From NCBI GenBank assembly GCA_027064285.1, contig JAMOPX010000171.1, positions 1 to 9,341 of the forward strand: 9,341 nucleotides of DNA, read 5' to 3'. The notes beneath the pieces are model-generated. The model had not been told where the DNA came from, did not search any database, and saw nothing but the letters and a program-made list of their open reading frames with translations. The number at the start of each line of letters is the position of its first letter. Position 1 is the first letter of the stretch. Below are positions 1 through 5,084 of this stretch, in pieces. A program made the translations under genes and the position numbers. This stretch comes from Desulfobacterales bacterium. GTDB lineage: Bacteria > Desulfobacterota > DSM-4660 > Desulfatiglandales > JALVZP01.

Positions 1-105
1 CAGTTTATTACGGGAATTTCCAATATAAGGGATGTAATCCCGTTTCCAAGAACTCCGAACAGTCTTGGTTTTTTAAACAGGAGGGTATATGGTTCTGATA
101 TCTAA
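1..105 (+). CDS. asnS: Asparaginyl-tRNA synthetase, C-terminal end (partial)
   Basis: The open frame enters from the left edge and ends at TAA 103-105, giving 34 residues. It contains GISNIRDVIPFPRTP, which matches the motif 3 region at the extreme C-terminus of bacterial AsnRS (the NIRDVIPFPRTP type). In class II synthetases the arginine here contacts ATP. The enzyme charges tRNA-Asn with asparagine in the cytosol. Bacterial AsnRS usually ends a few residues after this motif; here about ten more residues (LNRRVYGSDI) follow, a short tail of unknown meaning. The stop is 24 bases before speD with no hairpin terminator between, so read-through into the polyamine genes is likely. A related class IIb synthetase (AspRS or LysRS type) is possible, but the motif wording fits AsnRS best. 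Confidence 0.85.
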   Translation, partial: QFITGISNIRDVIPFPRTPNSLGFLNRRVYGSDI

Positions 106-129
106 ATAAATAAGAAAGGGGGTGGGAAC

Positions 130-510
130 ATGAAGTCCTTAGGTAAGCATGTAATCTTAGAGGTTCACGGGGCAAACAAAAATTTTTTAAATGACCTGGA
201 AAAAATAGAGAAAATAATGACCAAGGCTGTTCAGCTATGTGGAGCAACCATTATAAAACCCTTTTTTCATCAATTTTCTCCCCATGGTATTAGTGGCGTA
301 ATAGTTATTGCTGAGTCCCATTTTTCTATACATACTTGGCCTGAATATGGATATGCGGCATTGGATCTGTTTACCTGTGGAGATCAGATCAAACCTGAAG
401 ATGCAGTGAATTATCTTAAGAAAGAGCTCAATGCCGAGCATATTCATATGATGGAGATAAAGCGGGGCACACTGGACATTCCTCCTGAAGAGCTGAAACA
501 TAAGCAATAA
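130..510 (+). CDS. speD: S-adenosylmethionine decarboxylase proenzyme (pyruvoyl-dependent)
   Basis: This enzyme decarboxylates AdoMet to give the aminopropyl donor for spermidine synthesis. The 126-residue length is typical of the short class 1B bacterial/archaeal form, which works as a processed dimer. The maturation site is Glu62-Ser63 in AESHFSIHTWPE; Ser63 would become the pyruvoyl group after self-cleavage, leaving a beta chain (1-62) and an alpha chain (63-126). His68 and Cys83 sit at the positions known in the Thermotoga maritima enzyme for processing and proton donation. Glu72, Trp70 and Phe49 are also present. The start is supported by a purine-rich AAAGGGGGTGG just upstream. It lies 24 bases after asnS and 21 bases before a second SpeD-family gene, followed by speE, so the four are probably one transcript. 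Confidence 0.96.
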   Translation: MKSLGKHVILEVHGANKNFLNDLEKIEKIMTKAVQLCGATIIKPFFHQFSPHGISGVIVIAESHFSIHTWPEYGYAALDLFTCGDQIKPEDAVNYLKKELNAEHIHMMEIKRGTLDIPPEELKHKQ

Positions 511-531
511 ATCCAAAAAAGGAGGTGAAAC

Positions 532-912
532 ATGGCAGATATAAGAGAGCAGTATGAAAAAGAGAATGCCTGGGGACTGCTGAGCAGTATTGATATATAT
601 GATTGCAATCCTGATAAGATAAAGAGCAAAGAGGCTATTATTGAATATGTGTCCCGTTTATGTCAGCTTATAGATATGAAACAATATGGAGAACCTATTG
701 TGGTTCATTTTGGAAAAGGACAAACAGAAGGTTTCAGTCTTGTACAGCTTATAGAAACTTCGCTTATAAGTGGTCATTTTGCCAATGAGAGTAATAGAGC
801 TTTTATAGATATATTTAGTTGCAAACCCTATGATCCTGAAAAGGCAGCGGAGTTTAGCAAAGACTTTTTTGATGGCAGTAACTACAGACTCAATGTTCTT
901 ATACGTAAATAA
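532..912 (+). CDS. Diverged SpeD-family pyruvoyl enzyme (AdoMet decarboxylase-like)
   Basis: This 126-residue protein is a distant paralogue of the preceding SpeD. An ungapped alignment of the core pairs SpeD Ser63, Ser66, His68, Glu72, Ala76, Asp79 and Cys83 with Ser77, Ser80, His82, Glu86, Ala90, Asp93 and Cys97 here, in the stretch ETSLISGHFANES and IDIFSC. The residue before the would-be pyruvoyl serine is Thr76 rather than Glu. SpeD Trp70 and Phe49, which I recall as part of the adenine-binding pocket, correspond to Ala84 and Gly63. The catalytic core therefore looks intact while the nucleoside pocket does not. SpeD-family proteins that use ornithine or arginine are known, so a role making putrescine or agmatine for speE is plausible. 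An inactive partner that regulates SpeD is the alternative. A near-consensus AAGGAGGTG precedes the ATG, which implies strong translation. Confidence 0.85.
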   Translation: MADIREQYEKENAWGLLSSIDIYDCNPDKIKSKEAIIEYVSRLCQLIDMKQYGEPIVVHFGKGQTEGFSLVQLIETSLISGHFANESNRAFIDIFSCKPYDPEKAAEFSKDFFDGSNYRLNVLIRK

Positions 913-925
913 AAGGGGGAGGAAG

Positions 926-1843
926 ATGGTAGAAGAATTTACAGAAGATGAGCTCAGGTTAACCACAATGGATCTTTGGTTTGAAGAAAAATTAGAACCT
1001 CCAGTAGGGACTACTTTTAGGGTCTTGGTGAATAAGACCATAGAGAGATTTCGTTCAGAATACCAAGAGATAGCTGTTTTAGAAACAGAGAAGCTGGGCA
1101 AAATGCTTATTTTGGATGGAGTGATAATGCTTTCTGAGTTCGATGAATTTGCTTATCATGAGATGATTGTGCATGTTCCTCTGCTTACCCATCCAAATCC
1201 AAAGAAGGTGTTGGTTATAGGTGGAGGAGATGGGGGTTCTATAAGAGAGATTGTAAAACACAAGACAATAGAAGAAGTTCATCTGTGTGAGATAGATCCT
1301 GCAGTAGTAGAGGTTTCCAAAAAGCACTTGCCTACTTTATCTTCTGGTTTCTATGATCCAAGAGTAAAGGTATTTTATGAGGATGGTGCACAGTTTGTGA
1401 AGAATAAAAAAAATGAGTATGATATAATAATTGTAGATTCTACAGATCCTGTTGGAGCAGCAGTGGTTTTATTTGAGGAGCCTTTTTATAGAGATATGTA
1501 CAATGCTCTCAAATTTGATGGTATAGTGGTGAGTCAGTGTGAATCTATTTATTATCATCAAATCTTGATCAAGAGAATGCTTGAATTTATTTCCAATATA
1601 TTTGAACTTACAGGATACTATTATTCCTTAGTGCCCACTTATCCCAGTGGAACCATAGGTTTTGCTTTTTGTTCTAAAAAATATCATCCTTTAAAAGACT
1701 TGGATGAATCCCGCATTTCAGAGCTTGGAAAGCTGAGATATTATAATCCTCAGATCCACAAGGCATCTTTCTGCTTGCCGGCTTTTATAAAGGAGATGCT
1801 TCCAGCTCATCTCTTACATATCAATAATGATCTCGAGATATAA
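926..1843 (+). CDS. speE: Spermidine synthase / polyamine aminopropyltransferase
   Basis: It transfers the aminopropyl group of decarboxylated AdoMet to putrescine or a related amine, releasing methylthioadenosine. The 305-residue protein has an N-terminal beta domain (about 15-85) and a Rossmann-like domain. Visible motifs are YQEIAVLET (46-54), GGGDGG (99-104) for donor binding, CEIDPAVVE (121-129), DGA (153-155) and VDSTDP (170-175), which carries the acidic residue that activates the acceptor amine. TYPSGTIGFAF near the C-terminus is also typical. The frame is open further upstream to 830, but that would overlap the previous gene; ATG 926 has AGGGGGAGGA just before it. A later ATG at 968 (MDLWFEE) is where many homologues begin and is the only serious alternative. 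Acceptor specificity cannot be read from sequence. Confidence 0.94.
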   Translation: MVEEFTEDELRLTTMDLWFEEKLEPPVGTTFRVLVNKTIERFRSEYQEIAVLETEKLGKMLILDGVIMLSEFDEFAYHEMIVHVPLLTHPNPKKVLVIGGGDGGSIREIVKHKTIEEVHLCEIDPAVVEVSKKHLPTLSSGFYDPRVKVFYEDGAQFVKNKKNEYDIIIVDSTDPVGAAVVLFEEPFYRDMYNALKFDGIVVSQCESIYYHQILIKRMLEFISNIFELTGYYYSLVPTYPSGTIGFAFCSKKYHPLKDLDESRISELGKLRYYNPQIHKASFCLPAFIKEMLPAHLLHINNDLEI

Positions 1844-1881
1844 ACAAAGCCGGGCCAAAACCATATATAGCCCGGCTTTGT
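1844..1881. terminator. Bidirectional hairpin terminator between convergent genes
   Basis: A perfect 12-bp inverted repeat, ACAAAGCCGGGC at 1844-1855 and GCCCGGCTTTGT at 1870-1881, encloses a 14-base loop. It begins directly after the speE stop and ends one base before the stop of the opposing gene, so it fills the whole gap between the two. The G+C core flanked by AAA/TTT fits intrinsic termination in both directions. The U-tracts are short: TTTGT towards plus, TTTGTTTAT towards minus. Confidence 0.85.
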
Positions 1882-1882
1882 A

Positions 1883-2923
1883 CTATACCCAGTTAATAGG
1901 TTTTGCATCAAAAACATTGGTCTTAGGATGTAATATCTCTTCTCTTAATCTTAGCCATGTGTAAGCAGGCTTAAGGCGTCTCAGTTTACCATCCTTTGGA
2001 GGCATGGCGTGAACAGTATGTTCATATAAGGCTTCAGCAATGGCAATGTAAAAATCCTCTGCAGAATAAAGATATTGGCTTTTGAACTTTTCAGCTCCTA
2101 TATTCTCTTTTTGGGATATTTCTTCTATTTGTTCTTCAAACATCTGAACCAAATAAAACTTAGAAACACCTCTTTCTGAATACTTGTACATGGATCTGGA
2201 CTCTGAACTGGACACATATATTGTAGATATAAAATCAAGCCTTCTCAGAAGCTGAGCAGCAATAAGACCTGCGGTTCTTCTACCTCCTACACTATGATGA
2301 CATCCATAATATTCAAACAGCTTGTTTTGCAATATCCTGGCTTCCTTATCCCCATTCTCGTATAAGTTGTGTTGAATATATCGCAGATATTTTGCAAGGT
2401 CTTCTGCTGCATCTGCTATGGGCCAATCAATCTTCACATGAAAATGAGTAAGACAGTACCTCGTCTTTTTTTTTACTGTAGGATCTTGCTGAATAAGCAA
2501 GGCATAATCTACATTTAAAAGCTTTTCAATAAAATCAAAAAAATGAGGATTGTCAAAATATCTTATGTTTAGATGAAATTTCTTATGTAAAGTAAAATTA
2601 GCAAGATATTCTAAGTTTTTTTTATTTACACTGTTGTCAGGAAAAAAGCGTATATAGTTTTTCATCTCAGGTGGTATGGTGCCTTCGCAGAATATCACAA
2701 GAAATGTGTTAAAGAGTTCTGACTCCTTGCCCATCTTTCTTGTTCTGGGCTTGAGCTCTGTCTTGGTCAAGAATTCATATGGCATATTGTTTTTTTGGTA
2801 ATTATAAAAAGAATCCACTAAGGCGATTTTCATAAGGTGTCTTTCTAAGTTGTCTCTGAGTAGTTCATATAAAGATCTTCTTACCTTCTCATAGTAGCTC
2901 AGTTTTTCTCTAAATCTCCACAT
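1883..2923 (-). CDS. Unrecognised 346-residue soluble protein, coupled to pcm
   Basis: I do not recognise this protein. It has 346 residues, is rich in Lys, Arg, Tyr and Phe, and shows no signal peptide or convincing membrane segment, so it is probably cytosolic. The N-terminal 40 residues look like basic amphipathic helices. Distinctive stretches are THFHVKIDWP (159-168), YYGCHHSVGGRRTAG (205-219) and a basic C-terminal segment around GKLRRLKPAYTWLRLREE (312-329). The Cys-His-His cluster and the glycine/arginine turn could form a binding site, but I cannot name one. The ATG lies three bases after the pcm stop, with a GGAAGGA ribosome site inside the end of pcm (2931-2937), so its translation is probably coupled to pcm. 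The gene ends at the shared hairpin. It is a real gene by length, start signal and placement; its function is unknown. Confidence 0.82.
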   Translation of the reverse strand: MWRFREKLSYYEKVRRSLYELLRDNLERHLMKIALVDSFYNYQKNNMPYEFLTKTELKPRTRKMGKESELFNTFLVIFCEGTIPPEMKNYIRFFPDNSVNKKNLEYLANFTLHKKFHLNIRYFDNPHFFDFIEKLLNVDYALLIQQDPTVKKKTRYCLTHFHVKIDWPIADAAEDLAKYLRYIQHNLYENGDKEARILQNKLFEYYGCHHSVGGRRTAGLIAAQLLRRLDFISTIYVSSSESRSMYKYSERGVSKFYLVQMFEEQIEEISQKENIGAEKFKSQYLYSAEDFYIAIAEALYEHTVHAMPPKDGKLRRLKPAYTWLRLREEILHPKTNVFDAKPINWV

Positions 2924-2926
2924 GCT

Positions 2927-3589
2927 TTATTCCTTCCATCCATGTATTCCAATGAGATTTACAAAACGGCAACCTCCCAAATTCTCTCTTATAAGTTCAT
3001 TTTTTGACTTTGTAACTTTTATTAACTCCTGAGAAAAACGATCTCCTACTGGTATGACTAACCTACCTTTATCTGCCAATTGATCGACTAAGGTCTGAGG
3101 AATCTTGGGTGCACCAGCAGTAACTATTATTGCATCATAAGGCTTATTTTCAGGCCATCCGAGTGTGCCATCACCTGCCTTAAAGAATATATTTTTATAA
3201 CCAAGATCTTTCAATACTTCTTTTGCTTTATTTAGCAAAGATATAATCCTTTCTATGGTGTAAACTTCCTTGGATAGCTCTGCCAATATGGCTGTTTGAT
3301 ATCCACTTCCTGTGCCAATCTCCAATGTCTTTTCATCCCCTTTTAATTCCAGTGCCTCTGTCATAAGCGCAACAATATATGGTTGAGATATGGTCTGACC
3401 TTGCCCTATTGGCAGGGGATAGTCATTGTATGCTTCATCTATAAGATCTGGCGGTACAAAAAGATGCCTTGGTACCTTTCGCATGGCATCCAATACTCTT
3501 TTATCATGGATTCCCCTTGTTATTAGCTGTTCTCTTACCATTTTCTCTCTTTTTTCAGCAAAAATATCCACTTTTTTCCCTTCTTCCAT
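2927..3589 (-). CDS. pcm: Protein-L-isoaspartate O-methyltransferase
   Basis: A cytosolic repair enzyme that uses AdoMet to methylate L-isoaspartyl residues in aged proteins, starting their conversion back to aspartate. The 220-residue length is typical. Family motifs are present in order: REQLITRGI (19-27), PRHLFVP (40-46), GQGQTISQPY (62-71, the PIMT pre-motif), LEIGTGSGYQTA (89-100, AdoMet motif I), YTIER (110-114), GDGTLGWP (139-146) and DAIIVTAGAP. ATG 3589 has TTGGAG six bases upstream; Met17 would be a shorter but less well supported start. The short N-terminal extension is not unusual. A MITE-like element lies directly upstream, separating pcm from the rest of the minus-strand operon, so it may have its own weak promoter or depend on read-through across the element. 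The next gene starts three bases after its stop. Confidence 0.96.
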   Translation of the reverse strand: MEEGKKVDIFAEKREKMVREQLITRGIHDKRVLDAMRKVPRHLFVPPDLIDEAYNDYPLPIGQGQTISQPYIVALMTEALELKGDEKTLEIGTGSGYQTAILAELSKEVYTIERIISLLNKAKEVLKDLGYKNIFFKAGDGTLGWPENKPYDAIIVTAGAPKIPQTLVDQLADKGRLVIPVGDRFSQELIKVTKSKNELIRENLGGCRFVNLIGIHGWKE

Positions 3590-3609
3590 TTAAATCTCCA
3601 ATTTTTTAG

Positions 3610-3798
3610 TTAATAACTGACCTTACGCAAAAGTTTCTGTCTTATCTGTGGGGGAAACCGCAGCCCGTCACTCAAGTCTCTCCAAAACAGGCATAGTCCT
3701 TTACCAGACATCCAAGCCCATTGGTAAGCATGTTTGATTAACAGTTGACAGACGAAAAACTCTCTTCCCCCAATACCGCATTCGCTGTTATCCTTTCC
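3610..3798 (-). pseudogene. Possible transposase C-terminal remnant inside the inserted element
   Basis: On the minus strand a 62-codon frame runs from just after a TGA (3799-3801) to a TAA at 3610-3612 that lies in the left flanking direct repeat. It crosses most of the element, reads through one terminal repeat, and has a protein-like look, for example HAYQWAWMSGKGLCLFW and RFPPQIRQKLLRKVSY. Many transposase genes end within or next to the insertion sequence's inverted repeat, so this could be the residue of the parent transposase. It has no strong start codon and no recognised domain. A chance open frame cannot be excluded. Confidence 0.35.
3617..3636 (+). repeat. Left terminal inverted repeat
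   Basis: Twenty bases beginning CTGACCTTACGCAAAAG, identical to the reverse complement of 3810-3829. Beyond the 20 bases the two ends keep an imperfect, shifted match (TTATCT in both). Confidence 0.9.
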
Positions 3799-3809
3799 TC
3801 ATGAGATAA

Positions 3810-3829
3810 AAACTTTTGCGTAAGGTCAG
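3810..3829 (-). repeat. Right terminal inverted repeat
   Basis: Exact reverse complement of the left end, reading CTTTTGCGTAAGGTCAG towards the outside, followed directly by the TTAATAA direct repeat. Confidence 0.9.
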
Positions 3830-3845
3830 TTAATAATACCATCTT

Positions 3846-3864
3846 TTTTGTGTAAGGTCAGTTA
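3846..3864 (-). repeat. Solo extra copy of the element's right end
   Basis: TTTTGTGTAAGGTCAGTTA at 3846-3864 repeats 3814-3832 with one mismatch (T for C), offset by 32 bases in the same direction. No partner end is seen for it in the window. It may be the leftover end of a second, earlier or overlapping insertion of the same family. It finishes inside the adjacent palindrome. Confidence 0.75.
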
Positions 3865-3895
3865 TAATTATCCGCAATTATGCGGATAATTATAA
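3862..3895. repeat. 15-bp-stem palindrome overlapping the 3' end of the RNase Z-like gene
   Basis: Two 15-base arms (3862-3876 and 3881-3895; TTATAATTATCCGCA and its exact complement) enclose the loop ATTA. The structure includes the stop codon (3868-3870) and encodes the last eight to nine residues (NYPHNCG region) of the minus-strand gene. It could act as a transcription terminator, although no clear T-tract follows in the minus direction. It could also be a small palindromic repeat family that inserted at the gene end. Confidence 0.8.
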
Positions 3896-4902
3896 ATTTT
3901 AGAAAATTCAGCCATGGCCTCTTTTTGGAGTTCATCTGGGTTTTCATGGTATCTCGGAGAAAAGTGGAATATTACAAATTTCTTTGCATTTGCCAATCTT
4001 GCTATCATCCCTGCTTGTTTTGCGGTTAAATGTGCCTTTTTTTTAGCCAATTCTTTATCTCTTTCTAAGAAAGTAGCTTCTATAAAAAGAATATCTGAAT
4101 CTTGTGCAAACTCTATTATCTTTTCTATGTTTTCTCTGCTACCGCTCACATCAGTTACATATGTGATCTTCTGGCCAGGAGTAATAATCGCGATCTCCTT
4201 GATAAGTTTTTGAAATGAAAATTTCTCTTCTTTTACTATCTTTCCTTTCTCTTCCCATGTAACAGTAAAATCCATATCTGCATCTTTGTTTTTATATATG
4301 GCCTCTTTAAACTTACTAAGCCAAGGTCCTACAGGCAATCCCAGTTTTTCTAATTTTTCTTTATTGATATTTATATGAAAGTTCTCTTTTATAGAAAAAG
4401 CAAGACATGGAATTTGATTATGTTCCAATATTGTAGTGCTTACAGAAAAGCCTGGTTCTTTCAGTAAGACACTATAAAAAGGACATCTCCTTTCCTGGTC
4501 TGATGCAAATCTTTTTCTGCATATATATTCTTTTCTTATTATTGAATCTTCTCTTATTTCATTTGCTATTATTTTAAAGTCGGTTATATAATTATAAACT
4601 AGATTCCATGTATAACCTGCCAGCTTTCCCTCTACATTTTTTAAGAATCCTGTTGGACCAAATAAACAGAGCTTTTTATTTCTGCCAAGGAATATCCTAA
4701 GTAACAGGTCAAATCCTATAAAATGATCCATATGCGTATGAGTCACAAATACATGGGTTATCTTAAGCATATCCCTTGCAGAAAGCTTTGATATATCTCC
4801 TAGATCAAACAGAATAGCCCTGCTTTGATACAAAAACTTTATAAAAAGAACAGGATCATAGAATGGATCATTCACAAGGCTGGCATGAAATATAGGTTTC
4901 AT
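3868..4902 (-). CDS. RNase Z-type metallo-beta-lactamase-fold hydrolase
   Basis: The protein carries the full metal-site set of the ELAC/RNase Z branch: HTHMDH (His55, His57, Asp59, His60), His161 in LEHNQIP, Asp251 in YVTDVSG, His291 in AHLTAKQAG and His313 in HFSPRY. The last three segments are diagnostic of tRNase Z-like enzymes, which cut the 3' trailer from tRNA precursors. Its 344 residues slightly exceed the usual 300-330 of the short form, with an inserted region around 115-150 (CRKRFASDQERRC). The start ATG 4902 has only a weak purine stretch upstream and lies seven bases after the 57-residue gene, so translational coupling is likely. The C-terminus is encoded by a palindrome and may not be the original one. 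Other nucleic-acid or small-molecule hydrolase roles remain possible. Confidence 0.8.
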   Translation of the reverse strand: MKPIFHASLVNDPFYDPVLFIKFLYQSRAILFDLGDISKLSARDMLKITHVFVTHTHMDHFIGFDLLLRIFLGRNKKLCLFGPTGFLKNVEGKLAGYTWNLVYNYITDFKIIANEIREDSIIRKEYICRKRFASDQERRCPFYSVLLKEPGFSVSTTILEHNQIPCLAFSIKENFHININKEKLEKLGLPVGPWLSKFKEAIYKNKDADMDFTVTWEEKGKIVKEEKFSFQKLIKEIAIITPGQKITYVTDVSGSRENIEKIIEFAQDSDILFIEATFLERDKELAKKKAHLTAKQAGMIARLANAKKFVIFHFSPRYHENPDELQKEAMAEFSKIYNYPHNCG

Positions 4903-4909
4903 TTAATGA

Positions 4910-5083
4910 TTATAGATCTTCAAGGTAATCCTTTAGTTTTTCCTTTAGGGAGTTGGGCCATTGATCCTTGCTTAAAAACGCTCTTACTTCCTCTTTTGTA
5001 AGTTTTTCTATTATATCCTTAGGCAATCTTCTGAGAACTTCAAGTCTTTCCATATCTATGTCCTTTATAAAGTCATCCTTCAT
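4910..5083 (-). CDS. Small hypothetical protein, 57 residues
   Basis: An intact short gene fills the space between the aldolase-like and RNase Z-like genes. It starts at ATG 5083, one base after the aldolase stop, with a GGGGGT ribosome site at 5089-5094 inside the aldolase end, and stops at TAA 4910-4912, seven bases before the next ATG. The product (MKDDFIKDIDMERLEVLRRL at its start) is charged, has no membrane segment, and should be almost wholly helical, with heptad-like spacing of Leu/Ile in PKDIIEKLTKEEVRAFL and an acidic end. The tight spacing on both sides and the clear ribosome site argue that it is translated. I recognise no family. It may be an adaptor or a small partner subunit of a neighbour. 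Confidence 0.72.
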   Translation of the reverse strand: MKDDFIKDIDMERLEVLRRLPKDIIEKLTKEEVRAFLSKDQWPNSLKEKLKDYLEDL

Positions 5084-5084
5084 C

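Larger units (their letters stand above)
3617..3829. mobile_element. MITE-like element, 213 bp, with 20-bp terminal inverted repeats
   Basis: The ends CTGACCTTACGCAAAAG... (3617-3636) and its exact reverse complement (3810-3829) form 20-bp perfect terminal inverted repeats. The 7-base sequence TTAATAA sits directly outside both ends (3610-3616 and 3830-3836) and looks like a target duplication. If the outermost A/T pair belongs to the repeat, the duplication is TAATA and the element is 215 bp. The interior is visibly richer in G+C than the flanks and has no complete gene. This is the layout of a non-autonomous element derived by internal deletion from an insertion sequence. I cannot assign the parent IS family. 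Confidence 0.8.

Noticed and set aside
28..40. Small hairpin GGGATGTAATCCC as a regulatory leader for speD
   Set aside because: It lies inside conserved asnS codons and has only a five-base stem, so coding constraint explains it.
8..247. 79-codon minus-strand frame at the left edge
   Set aside because: It is antisense to the asnS end and the start of speD and has no ribosome site or recognisable product.
830..925. Upstream extension of the speE reading frame as true N-terminus
   Set aside because: It overlaps the SpeD-like gene by 83 bases in another frame and lacks a ribosome site; ATG 926 has AGGGGGAGGA directly before it and fits family length.
658..1101. 147-codon open frame on the minus strand
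   Set aside because: It lies antisense across the SpeD-like gene and speE, both strongly supported, and its product is low-complexity Ser/Lys-rich with no motif.
3590..3867. CRISPR-like or tandem repeat array in the intergenic gap
   Set aside because: The repeats are two inverted ends plus one solo copy, without regular spacing or multiple direct repeats, so a transposable element explains them better.
3914..4213. 99-codon plus-strand frame with hydrophobic stretches, looking like a small membrane protein
   Set aside because: It is the antisense of the conserved C-terminal half of the RNase Z-like gene, including metal-binding motifs; the hydrophobic look comes from the complement of Lys/Glu-rich codons.
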